From positions 1-49,964 of IMG/VR virus record IMGVR_UViG_3300009164_000109: a DNA stretch of 49,964 bases; one strand, written 5' to 3'. Origin of the DNA: a virus. This document shows, piece by piece, positions 13,640 through 21,360 of the stretch. Under the pieces are notes generated by a model. It saw nothing but the letters and a program-made list of their open reading frames with translations, made no database searches and was not told the origin of the DNA. Every line of letters begins with the position of its first letter. The first letter of the stretch is position 1. The translations under genes were made by a program, and so were the position numbers.

Positions 13640-16486
13640 TTAACGACGCATTTCATTGATTCTCTTTAAAATTTCTTCAGCGGCGTCGGCAGTATTTTGA
13701 TTATCACCCATAACGGTTGCAATCACTTGTTTTTTATTATGAAGTATGTCGTAAATAATTCCCTCAATTGTGTTTTCAAATATCGGGTAATAAACTAGTA
13801 CATTATTTTTCTGCCCATATCTGTATGCCCGGTCTTCCGCCTGTGCATGGTCAGACGGTAAGAATGATAAGTCATTAAAGATTACCGCTTCTGCAGATGT
13901 CAATGTAATACCAACTCCGGATGCTTTAATATTTCCAACAAATACCTTTATCTTATCGTTTTCTTGAAATTGGTCAACACTAAATTGTCTTCCAACTTTA
14001 GACATTGAACCGTCAAGTTTAACCGCAGACTTCCCAAAATGTTCTGTAATTTTATTTAATGAATCTGTAAAGTTACAAAAAATTATAACTTTTTTATCTT
14101 GTTCGATAATATTTTCAGCAATTTCTATTGTTTGACTTATTTTTTCATCTGCAATGATTTGACGAATTTTAGTTAATTTTGTAAATTGAACTGTTAAAGA
14201 TTTTGATTCTTCCGGATTCTTCTCGTACCAATTATAATAATCCCCCATCACTTCCTCATAAAGTTTAGACTTTAATCTTAGATAAACTGGTGTAATAATT
14301 TTGTCGGGTAAATCTAAAACATTTTCTTTTAATCTTCTTAAAGTTAATCCTGCAGTTCTATCTCGTAATTCTTCAAGATTAGATGCTCCTTGAACATTCC
14401 AAATTTTTCTCGGACCAACTTTGAATTGAAAACCCGCACAGTAACGAACCGCATATGCTAACCAATTTTTACTCACAGGTGAATCAATTAAACTCAGTAA
14501 ATTAAAATAGTCCATTGGACGGGAAGTCATTGGAGTACCCGATAATAACCACAATCTATTTATGTTTTTAACAACATCATTAATTAGCTTTGTTCTTTGA
14601 GCTTGAGGATTTTTAATGTAATGACAATTACTAACTAATATTGAATTCGCGAAATAATTATGATTATCTTTAATTTCTAAATCATAGACTCTTGTATTTT
14701 TTGAAGACACATTTGAGGATTTGTCGTAACTTCCTCGTTCCAAAATCTCAATACTTTCCACCCTAACGAATTTAATACTTCTGTTTTTCTTTTGTCTAAG
14801 AATTTCCATTTTTTTGTTTTGTGAGACTTTCCATCTATTTCTATTACAATTTTTTGATGAGTATTTCCAATATCTACTTTGTAACATGGGGGTAAACTTT
14901 TGAATGACAGTTTGACATTTTCTGTTAAAATTGGTAATTCCATTACCCACCCCTCTCCTAATAAATGATGTAGAGTTTCTTGTTGAATAGTTATTTTTCC
15001 ATTCCCTCCCCTTGATAGAAAGGTTCGACCAATTAATTTTTCTCTCATTTTTTCCAAAGTTTCCGGATTGAACATTGGATTTTTTATTTTCATCCTTTCT
15101 GAAGATAATTGGGACATATGTGGATTTTTCATGTGAGTTTTTTTCATATGTTCTGACCAACCCCCATTTTTTTCTATTGTTTTTCTTCTTTTTTCCCTCA
15201 CTTCTGAATCGTTTGACTTTACAATGTTTGAACAAATTACCGAACAATATGTTTTTAACATCATTTTCTTCTCTGTTGTAAATTCCATTAAATTCCCACA
15301 TTTCAAACAGGTCTTTTGAAATTTTATTTCTTTTGGTTTCTGAGGTGAAATTTTGTTTTTTATTATTGACGCACAACTTTTTGAACAACTCTTTGACTTT
15401 TTCCAAATTTGTTTCTTTGTTAGTGGTTTCTGACAACATATACAAGTCATCGGTTGTTGTGAGGTCTTTTGCTCTGACATATCCTTTATTATTTGTATAG
15501 AATTTATGATTATCTGTACATTCTATAAATAGTCCGTTGTTGAGTTTTATTTTGTATATAATGTTTTTATTTTTTCTAATCCATCTACATATTTCTTTAT
15601 ACTCTAATTTTTTTTCTTTGTGATTAAATGTTAATATTTTAACATCCAACCCATTTTCCACAACATCACCAATATTCATTTTACCTCTTTCAGTCATAAT
15701 TTTTGTATCATAAGTAAAACATTCGTCAACAATTACTAAATCAAAATTTGATTTTAATATTTGAGACTCATCTTTTTTCTTAAGGTCATGAAAATTCTTC
15801 ATAATATCGTAATTAACGATAACAAAATCATGTTCCGTACTAAATTGTTTACCTTCTGAAATAAAAATTGGTCGGTCAGAATAATTTTCAATCTCTCTTT
15901 TCCAATTGATTTTAAGAGTTGCCGGACAAATAATTAAAATTTTCTTTGCTCCGGTCTCTAACGCAGCCATAATTGTTGAAGTAGTTTTTCCTAATCCCAT
16001 ATCATCGGCAAGGATAAACTTTTTATTCTCAACTAATTTTTGGACAGCTTCTTTTTGATGTTCAAGAGGGGGACGATTAGAGTATTTTGAATAATCAATT
16101 ACAACATCCTTAACTGTATTATCTTTAATGATTGCGGCTTTTGGTAACCAAAAGTGGTGAAGTTCCTCATTCTCAAACACTTTACCCCAAATATGATAAG
16201 CCTTCTCTTTATCACATAATAATTTCTCCACCCAAACCTTTTGTGGTATTTCAGTATACAATTTATCATCCGCAAGTTTTTGTGCAAAGTAAGTGTCAAG
16301 AATAACCCATTTCTTAGCAACCTTAGGTTGTTTATCGTGATTATTGATAATGTATTCTGATTGACTTCTTGTTGGATAAAATTTCCGATTTAATTGAGAT
16401 TTACGTTTCAATTCAATTAAATAATTATTTCCACCTTCGTAATCTTCTAATAAAGATAATGCTTTTGATTCTAAACTAACATTCAT
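13640..16486 (-). CDS. SNF2-type DNA helicase/ATPase interrupted by an intein
   Basis: The 948-codon frame encodes a helicase of about 583 aa plus a 365-aa intein. Exteins show Walker A DDMGLGKTTST (161-171), motif II VDE-CH split by the intein, motif III LLSGTPMTSRPMDYF (647-661) and motif VI QAEDRAYRYGQ (882-892), all SNF2-like. T4-like phages use such ATPases in recombination and fork repair. The intein starts at C256 (CFTYDTKIM), carries block B GLFIECTDNHKF (T324, H327), and ends in YFANSILVSN (N620) before Cys+1 (621). Splicing would restore VDECHYIKNP. The middle of the intein frame is K/N/R/S-rich shadow translation of a nested endonuclease. The start overlaps the SET stop by one base. 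Confidence 0.9.
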   Translation of the reverse strand: MNVSLESKALSLLEDYEGGNNYLIELKRKSQLNRKFYPTRSQSEYIINNHDKQPKVAKKWVILDTYFAQKLADDKLYTEIPQKVWVEKLLCDKEKAYHIWGKVFENEELHHFWLPKAAIIKDNTVKDVVIDYSKYSNRPPLEHQKEAVQKLVENKKFILADDMGLGKTTSTIMAALETGAKKILIICPATLKINWKREIENYSDRPIFISEGKQFSTEHDFVIVNYDIMKNFHDLKKKDESQILKSNFDLVIVDECFTYDTKIMTERGKMNIGDVVENGLDVKILTFNHKEKKLEYKEICRWIRKNKNIIYKIKLNNGLFIECTDNHKFYTNNKGYVRAKDLTTTDDLYMLSETTNKETNLEKVKELFKKLCVNNKKQNFTSETKRNKISKDLFEMWEFNGIYNREENDVKNILFGNLFKHCKVKRFRSEGKKKKNNRKKWGLVRTYEKNSHEKSTYVPIIFRKDENKKSNVQSGNFGKNERKINWSNLSIKGREWKNNYSTRNSTSFIRRGVGNGITNFNRKCQTVIQKFTPMLQSRYWKYSSKNCNRNRWKVSQNKKMEILRQKKNRSIKFVRVESIEILERGSYDKSSNVSSKNTRVYDLEIKDNHNYFANSILVSNCHYIKNPQAQRTKLINDVVKNINRLWLLSGTPMTSRPMDYFNLLSLIDSPVSKNWLAYAVRYCAGFQFKVGPRKIWNVQGASNLEELRDRTAGLTLRRLKENVLDLPDKIITPVYLRLKSKLYEEVMGDYYNWYEKNPEESKSLTVQFTKLTKIRQIIADEKISQTIEIAENIIEQDKKVIIFCNFTDSLNKITEHFGKSAVKLDGSMSKVGRQFSVDQFQENDKIKVFVGNIKASGVGITLTSAEAVIFNDLSFLPSDHAQAEDRAYRYGQKNNVLVYYPIFENTIEGIIYDILHNKKQVIATVMGDNQNTADAAEEILKRINEMRR
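14627..15721 (-). other. Intein inside helicase motif II
   Basis: Codons 256-620 of the helicase frame. N-terminal splicing block A begins CFTYDTKIMTERG; block B contains TDNHKF followed by GYVRAKDL; block F is RVYDLEIKDNHNYF; block G is ILVSN followed by Cys. The penultimate residue is Ser rather than the usual His. Splicing would join Glu255 to Cys621. The middle of this frame has no LAGLIDADG or HNH motif; the endonuclease is in another frame. Confidence 0.9.
14677..15480 (-). CDS. Nested Vsr/EDxHD-type homing endonuclease
   Basis: This 267-aa protein is encoded on the same strand as the helicase but in a different frame, entirely within the intein. It has two zinc-knuckle clusters (C13, C15/C16, C32, C36 and C58, C61, C79, C83), a NUMOD-like NPMFNPETLEKMREK (134-148), and a C-terminal Vsr-like nuclease core: E214-I-D216, H220, D229, then GWKVLRFWNEEV (240-251). 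The Vsr-related EDxHD family is known from phage inteins and fractured genes. Its start lies in intein block B and its stop in block F. M11 is an alternative start. It probably cuts intein-free helicase alleles. Confidence 0.85.
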   Translation of the reverse strand: MSEQKTSQQPMTCICCQKPLTKKQIWKKSKSCSKSCASIIKNKISPQKPKEIKFQKTCLKCGNLMEFTTEKKMMLKTYCSVICSNIVKSNDSEVREKRRKTIEKNGGWSEHMKKTHMKNPHMSQLSSERMKIKNPMFNPETLEKMREKLIGRTFLSRGGNGKITIQQETLHHLLGEGWVMELPILTENVKLSFKSLPPCYKVDIGNTHQKIVIEIDGKSHKTKKWKFLDKRKTEVLNSLGWKVLRFWNEEVTTNPQMCLQKIQESMI

Positions 16487-16884
16487 TAAATAATTTCCGT
16501 ATGTGTTCTCCCGTCATTCCAATATGAATCATCTCCATAAAATACAAAAATTTCTTCGTCGGGGTTTATTTTTTTTAAAGAAACAAATTCAAATGTTCTA
16601 TTTTCATAATTTGTTCTCCAATATGCGTTAGGTTCTGATGAGTGATTGTAAATCATTGCACACCCTGTAGGGGCAACTTTTTTTTCCCAATCAATAACAT
16701 TTGATGGGTAGTTAAATCGATAATCAATTAAAATATGTGTGGATTCTCCTTTTGGTATATGCATATCAATAACTGCACATTCCTCAAGTATTTCCCCTTC
16801 CATTATAGTTTGTAGAGCGAAAACACCCAATCCGTGAATTGGACTTTCACTCACATATATTTTGGATGGTGGTAATATCTTCAT
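16486..16884 (-). CDS. SET-domain protein, putative lysine methyltransferase
   Basis: This 132-aa protein is a minimal SET domain: HGLGVFA (17-23), the SAM/pseudoknot motif NHSSEPNAYW (80-89), and a C-terminal INPDEEIFVFYGDDSYW (106-122), in which Y116 fits the catalytic tyrosine. SET proteins transfer methyl groups from SAM to protein lysines. No pre- or post-SET zinc cysteines are present, as in other small bacterial and viral versions. The substrate is unknown; host or virion proteins are both possible. It heads the minus-strand operon and its TAA overlaps the helicase ATG by one base. Confidence 0.85.
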   Translation of the reverse strand: MKILPPSKIYVSESPIHGLGVFALQTIMEGEILEECAVIDMHIPKGESTHILIDYRFNYPSNVIDWEKKVAPTGCAMIYNHSSEPNAYWRTNYENRTFEFVSLKKINPDEEIFVFYGDDSYWNDGRTHTEII

Positions 16885-16928
16885 AGTTTTTTTGTAAATA
16901 TAACAATATTGTGGGTATTTATCAAGAT

Positions 16929-17249
16929 ATGAAAATGAGTAAAGAAAAAACAGTTCAATCCGTTAATAAATTAGTAAATGCTTTAAAGCCGGATGGTGTT
17001 GTTTATATTGAATCAGAAATAGACCCCGTAGATATTCATGGGGAGGAATATTATATTCATATCACTTATGTAGTTCCAAATAATAGTAAATTTTTAAATA
17101 GAAATAATATAAGAAACACAGATTATTATAGAGATGTTTGGAACCGAGATTTAACACAATATCTAAAGAATTATTTAAATCTTAATGTGATATTAAGTAG
17201 TTCAAGTATTAATTCGGAGTCATACTATAATAGATTAAAAAATAATTAA
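16929..17249 (+). CDS. Hypothetical small protein
   Basis: The 106-aa product is read from ATG 16929; a GTG at 16911 would place a TATTTATC element inside the gene. It is mixed alpha/beta with KTVQSVNKLVNALKPDG at the start, YYIHITYVV in the middle and a Ser/Asn-rich end. I recognise no family. It starts a plus-strand run, divergent from the SET gene with a 44-base gap, and is one base from the next gene, which is a candidate tail or neck protein. Confidence 0.55.
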   Translation: MKMSKEKTVQSVNKLVNALKPDGVVYIESEIDPVDIHGEEYYIHITYVVPNNSKFLNRNNIRNTDYYRDVWNRDLTQYLKNYLNLNVILSSSSINSESYYNRLKNN

Positions 17250-17250
17250 T

Positions 17251-17763
17251 ATGCAAAAATTAGTTCCAATAACAAGATTAGGTAAGTTCTTCGGAGCCGA
17301 AGATTATTCTCTCGACATAGGTATGGGAGAAGAATGGTTATTGGGGGATATGAACTTTACTGTAATTCTTTATAGAGTTGATAGATACAAAACTAAAACG
17401 GATGATGTTTATGGTGAGGTGACCGAAGACGGAATCCAATTCATGGCACCTGTTGAATTACAAGGTTTGGTTCAAGTTTCGGGACCAACCAATAAATTAT
17501 TGGGGAATTCAAAGGTGAGACAATTGGAACCGGGTAATATGAAATTTTCTGTTTATCAAAAAACTCTCGATGATTTGAATGTTCAAGTTTCTTTGGGTGA
17601 TTATTTTGGGTATTATGAAACTGAGGATAAAGTAAGATATTATGTCGTTAGTGATGATGGAGTTGTTGTTTCTGATAATAAACATACATATGCTGGATAT
17701 CGTCCATTCTATCGCACCATAACCGCAACATTTGTCAGTGAAAACGAATTCAGAGGAATATAA
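17251..17763 (+). CDS. Putative virion neck or tail-completion protein
   Basis: The 170-aa protein is strand-rich with TRLGKFFGAEDY at the start, LQGLVQVSGPTNKLLGNSK near residue 70, and a C-terminal HTYAGYRPFYRTITATFV. The conserved aromatic C-terminus and its position in a late structural region suggest a connector or neck protein such as gp14, but the identity is inferred mostly from context. The product has no signal peptide or cysteine pair. It is followed by an HNH gene one base after its stop. Confidence 0.45.
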   Translation: MQKLVPITRLGKFFGAEDYSLDIGMGEEWLLGDMNFTVILYRVDRYKTKTDDVYGEVTEDGIQFMAPVELQGLVQVSGPTNKLLGNSKVRQLEPGNMKFSVYQKTLDDLNVQVSLGDYFGYYETEDKVRYYVVSDDGVVVSDNKHTYAGYRPFYRTITATFVSENEFRGI

Positions 17764-17764
17764 T

Positions 17765-18373
17765 ATGAAAAAATGTAATAAATGTCTCATTGAAAAAGAG
17801 TTTTGTGAGTTTAATAAAAAATTGGACTCCAAAGATGGGTATTACCCATCTTGTAAAGAATGCCGTAAAAAACATCACAAGTTATATTACTCTCAGAAAA
17901 AAAACGAAATATTAAAATATCAAAAAGATTATTACTCAAATAACTCGGAAAAAGTAAAAAATAGAGAAAAAAATAAAAGAAAAAATAATCCGGAGATATT
18001 CAAGGAGTATGAATTAAAAAGAAGGTCAATAAGAAAAGAATACTTATCTAAATACTTTATAACAAGAAGACAAAATGACATTTTATTTAAAGTTTCTGGT
18101 AATCTTAGAAATAGGATAAATAAATTTATTAAAAATAAATCAAAATCCACCGAATTAATTTTGGGTGTATCATTTGATGAGTTAAATATTTATTTGGAAC
18201 AAAAATTTAAAAATAATATGTCTTGGGAGAATTATGGTGAATGGCATATTGACCATATCATTCCTTTATCCTCAGCAAAAACTGAAAAAGAGATATATGA
18301 ATTATGTCACTATACCAACCTACAACCATTATGGGCAGAAGATAATTTAAAGAAAGGGTGTAAAGTATTATGA
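17765..18373 (+). CDS. HNH homing-type endonuclease, second copy
   Basis: The 202-aa product starts at ATG 17765, directly after the preceding stop. It has the N-terminal CxxC pair (C4, C7, C30, C33), a basic helical linker and a C-terminal HNH core with HIDHIIPL, TNLQPLW and EDNLKKG. The C-terminus is nearly identical in protein sequence to the HNH at 6327-7034 while the linker differs. Its TGA overlaps the next ATG, so it is embedded in the structural operon without breaking a gene. Intergenic insertion of a free-standing endonuclease is the simplest explanation. Confidence 0.85.
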   Translation: MKKCNKCLIEKEFCEFNKKLDSKDGYYPSCKECRKKHHKLYYSQKKNEILKYQKDYYSNNSEKVKNREKNKRKNNPEIFKEYELKRRSIRKEYLSKYFITRRQNDILFKVSGNLRNRINKFIKNKSKSTELILGVSFDELNIYLEQKFKNNMSWENYGEWHIDHIIPLSSAKTEKEIYELCHYTNLQPLWAEDNLKKGCKVL

Positions 18374-18675
18374 AATACATAATAACAGAGAGTAGATTAA
18401 ATTCAATTATTGAAAATTGGTTAAATGAAAACTATAGTGATTTAGAAAGATATCATCGTACTGAGTTTAGAGAAGTTTATTTATCCAAAAATGGAAGGTT
18501 TAAATTCATGTATAATCTAAGAACAAAACGATTATATGTTGTTAATGAAGTGTGGAATTTTATTATGAATATGTTTGGATTGAATTATGATGAGACTGCA
18601 AATATTCTATTAAATTGGTGTAATAATAAATTTAAGTTTAATGCAAAAAACCCTGTTAAGGTTGATGAAATATGA
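18370..18675 (+). CDS. Small protein with possible capsid-targeting leader
   Basis: This 101-aa protein begins MKYIITESRL. The first 30 bases of the gene are almost identical to those of the next gene, while the remainder is unrelated. T4 internal and Alt proteins have short leaders ending in (I/L)-x-E that are cut by the prohead protease; ITE fits. The body is helical and aromatic with LRTKRLYVVNEVWNF. Function is unknown. Both the start and the stop overlap neighbours as ATGA, so it sits in a tight operon. Confidence 0.5.
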   Translation: MKYIITESRLNSIIENWLNENYSDLERYHRTEFREVYLSKNGRFKFMYNLRTKRLYVVNEVWNFIMNMFGLNYDETANILLNWCNNKFKFNAKNPVKVDEI

Positions 18676-19076
18676 AATACATAATAACAGAAAGTAAATT
18701 ATTTAACGCCATCTATCAGTATCTTGATAGTTATTTAGACTCAAATGAAATTGATTGGGTCTATGGTAGAGATGAAGGTGAAGATGGTTATAATGGTGCT
18801 GATTTGGAAAATGAAAACTTTTTTATTTTTTACAAAGGGAATTGGGAAGGTGAAGATTTTACAGATATTATTTTTAATTATTTTGATATAGAATATTATA
18901 GTGACGCACCTTCAGCTAAACCACATAAAGACAAGGCACCAACATTAGAAGTTATGGGTGAATATGGTGAACATTTAGACAATATGTTTAACGAACATTG
19001 GGAAGAACCTATGAAAAAATGGTTTGAAAATAAATTTAATTTGCCAGTTAAATCGGTAACAACATATTACGAATAA
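18672..19076 (+). CDS. Acidic small protein with possible capsid-targeting leader
   Basis: The 134-aa protein begins MKYIITESKL, sharing its leader with the preceding gene at the DNA level. The body is very acidic (DEGEDGYNGADLENE) and aromatic, ending NLPVKSVTTYYE. The unusual acidity would fit a DNA-mimic or packaged internal protein, but that is speculation. The stop is followed immediately by the next ATG. Confidence 0.5.
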   Translation: MKYIITESKLFNAIYQYLDSYLDSNEIDWVYGRDEGEDGYNGADLENENFFIFYKGNWEGEDFTDIIFNYFDIEYYSDAPSAKPHKDKAPTLEVMGEYGEHLDNMFNEHWEEPMKKWFENKFNLPVKSVTTYYE

Positions 19077-19522
19077 TGAAAGTATTAGTAAAAGAATCAC
19101 AATTAAGAAGAATATATGAAATTGTCTTTAATGATGATGAAGAAAATAATTTTATAGGTAAACGAGTTATGGCGTATTATAATTTACATAAACGCACATT
19201 CTCAGTTAGATATAATAATAAAATAATTTTACATGCTGATTATGTTAAGTTAGAAAATGTTGAATTTAGAGTTAGACCGGGAGGTAAAGAAAGAGTTCGT
19301 TCTGAAAAACAAAAAAATGTTCATGCGTTTGTGATTGGAGATTTAATAGATTTTTGTGAATACCCGTGTGATGATATGCCAATTCCATCATCTGATGTGG
19401 TGGCAACTTACAACCCATATAAACACGATTCATTTGTTTATAAAGAAACGGATGACCCAGTTTATAGTGCAGATGAAGTAGAAATGATAAATTTAAAAGA
19501 TAAAATATTTATAATTAATTAA
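19076..19522 (+). CDS. Hypothetical protein with possible leader peptide
   Basis: The 148-aa product begins MKVLVKESQLRRIYE, similar in length and pattern to the two MKYIITES leaders, with VKE in place of ITE. The central part has two strands with RTFSVRYNNKIILHADYVKL and a motif RVRPGGKERVR. A segment FVIGDLIDFCEYPCDDMP follows. I recognise no family. It begins on the last base of the preceding stop codon, consistent with translational coupling. Confidence 0.5.
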   Translation: MKVLVKESQLRRIYEIVFNDDEENNFIGKRVMAYYNLHKRTFSVRYNNKIILHADYVKLENVEFRVRPGGKERVRSEKQKNVHAFVIGDLIDFCEYPCDDMPIPSSDVVATYNPYKHDSFVYKETDDPVYSADEVEMINLKDKIFIIN

Positions 19523-19535
19523 AGATAAAAATAAA

Positions 19536-21341
19536 ATGAAATTACTGAATTTACTTAATAAAAACATATTGAATGAGGTTTCCGAAAAAGTAAAAAACCA
19601 ATTATATTCAAAATTTGAAAATGAGACTTCTGATAGTCGTGAAATGGTTATGTCTTATATTAACTTATTTGACCGATATAAAGAAAGTTTAAGTCCGGAT
19701 AAAAGAGATATTACAAAATATTCATATAATGAATTAAAGTCTCTTTTGGATTCAAAACAATACGCGAAAACAATTTCAGATATTTTTAAACAATTTAAGA
19801 AAAAAGAAAAGGGAATTGAAAATAATACATTAACCAAATATATTAAAAAGTTTTTAGAAATTAAATCTGAGATTCAAAAAGAGTATCAAGATATTAATAA
19901 ATTAACTTATTTACAATTAGTCAAATTAATTGACAAAGGTTATTATCAATTATTAAATAAAAAAATGATTGAAAAATTTTCAACGGAAAACCCTAATTTA
20001 ACTAAAGAACAAATAATTTTTTATATTAACAATTACAATGAAAATTTTGATTTAATACCATTTGAAACTAAAGGAATTGATAAAATGTCTTTTTCTGAGT
20101 TGGAGCACTTATTAGATGGTTTGGAAGGTAAAAAAGAATCAACTGGTAACGATAAACAAGATGTTGAGGATATTGATTTGAAATATAACCAAAACAACTT
20201 AAAAATATTTGCACCAAAAACTAAAGACCAATGTATTCGTTTAAAGAATGGTAGAGGTTGGTGCACTAGTCGTGAAGGTAGTGGGAATATGTATTACAAT
20301 TATAGATTGGGTAGTGAAAGAACTCTTTATTATGTAATTGACGAAGACAAGAGTTTTGACGATTTAAACTTTGCAACCGTAATTCTTGTTGACCCTAATG
20401 GGAGAAAATCCATGGCCGATAAATCTAACTCGGGAAAATATGGAGGTAGTACAAATTTACCTTGGGATGAAATTGTTTCAAAAGTACCAAAACTCGAAGG
20501 GTTAGAAAGTATTTTTAAATCGGAACCTTTAACAGAGGAGGAGAGAGAATTAATTTCTATTGTTAAAAACGCAAGAGTTGGGAATAATCCAATGGAGTCT
20601 TTTGAAAATCCTCAACAAGTAGAAATGTGGTTAGAGTATAATAGTCCTAATTTATCTGATGTTCAGTATTCTAATTTAACACCAAATTTAAAGAAAAAAT
20701 ATATTGCATTAGGGATGAATTTATCTTCGGGAATGATTAATACATCAGAACCTGAAGTATTAAAATATTATATTACGAAAAAAATTGATACAATTAAAGA
20801 TAGTGATATTAGTAGATTATCAGGGGAGGATATTGCATTATTGAACACTCCAATGTTGAAAAAGGTTAAAGAAGAACTAAAACCTAAATTTGCGTCTTCC
20901 GTGACATCAAACAGTGGTGAGAAACTAGTTATTGATAGTTTTACTAATGGGGCTATCGGTAAATTTATTGGGCTTTACGGATTAGAAGATTTATTTAAAT
21001 CCTTACCTTCAAATTTGAAAGAATTTCAAATTCAAAACAAAGACGCTAATAATAATATCATTATTACTATACCTGAAGACATTGGAAGATTTAAAGAGTT
21101 AAATATGATTATGTTAGATAATTGTGTTAATGGTATTCCAGATTCTGTTTGTAGTTTACCAAAACTAAAATTTTTGGCATTAATAAATTGTGAACAATTA
21201 ACATCAGTCCCTGAATGTATTTCGACCTTACCCTCATTATTATTCCTTAACTTAAAAGGTAGTAATAATGTTAATGTACCTCAAGCGATTAGAGAAAAAG
21301 GAACCGACATGGGTGGAGGTATGTGGGACTTACAAGACTAA
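19536..21341 (+). CDS. Large protein with WCT-domain and leucine-rich repeats
   Basis: This 601-aa protein starts MKLLNLLNKNILNEV, with a possible (L)NE leader cut. Residues 20-200 are helical. Residues about 225-310 carry a domain with GRGWCTSREGSGNMYYNYR and LYYVIDEDKS, a WCT...Y...LYYVI pattern I have seen in phage proteins of unknown role. Residues about 491-585 contain three leucine-rich repeats (IPEDIGRFKELNMIML, IPDSVCSLPKLKFLAL, VPECISTLPSLLFLNL). LRRs suggest protein binding. A packaged or effector-type role is a hypothesis. The downstream spacing is 19 bases to the gp15-like gene. Confidence 0.55.
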   Translation: MKLLNLLNKNILNEVSEKVKNQLYSKFENETSDSREMVMSYINLFDRYKESLSPDKRDITKYSYNELKSLLDSKQYAKTISDIFKQFKKKEKGIENNTLTKYIKKFLEIKSEIQKEYQDINKLTYLQLVKLIDKGYYQLLNKKMIEKFSTENPNLTKEQIIFYINNYNENFDLIPFETKGIDKMSFSELEHLLDGLEGKKESTGNDKQDVEDIDLKYNQNNLKIFAPKTKDQCIRLKNGRGWCTSREGSGNMYYNYRLGSERTLYYVIDEDKSFDDLNFATVILVDPNGRKSMADKSNSGKYGGSTNLPWDEIVSKVPKLEGLESIFKSEPLTEEERELISIVKNARVGNNPMESFENPQQVEMWLEYNSPNLSDVQYSNLTPNLKKKYIALGMNLSSGMINTSEPEVLKYYITKKIDTIKDSDISRLSGEDIALLNTPMLKKVKEELKPKFASSVTSNSGEKLVIDSFTNGAIGKFIGLYGLEDLFKSLPSNLKEFQIQNKDANNNIIITIPEDIGRFKELNMIMLDNCVNGIPDSVCSLPKLKFLALINCEQLTSVPECISTLPSLLFLNLKGSNNVNVPQAIREKGTDMGGGMWDLQD

Positions 21342-21360
21342 TTAAAAAAAAATATTTAAT

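Noticed and set aside
15075-15281. Phe/Leu-rich plus-strand ORF in the intein
   Set aside because: It is the antisense of Lys-rich codons in the nested endonuclease and intein frame; no homology signal or start context.
14627-15721. Idea that the helicase is a pseudogene because of odd middle sequence
   Set aside because: Both exteins and both splicing ends are intact, and the odd middle is explained by the nested endonuclease.
16911-16928. GTG start of the 16929-17249 gene
   Set aside because: It would put the TATTTATC element inside the coding region; the ATG at 16929 is preferred.
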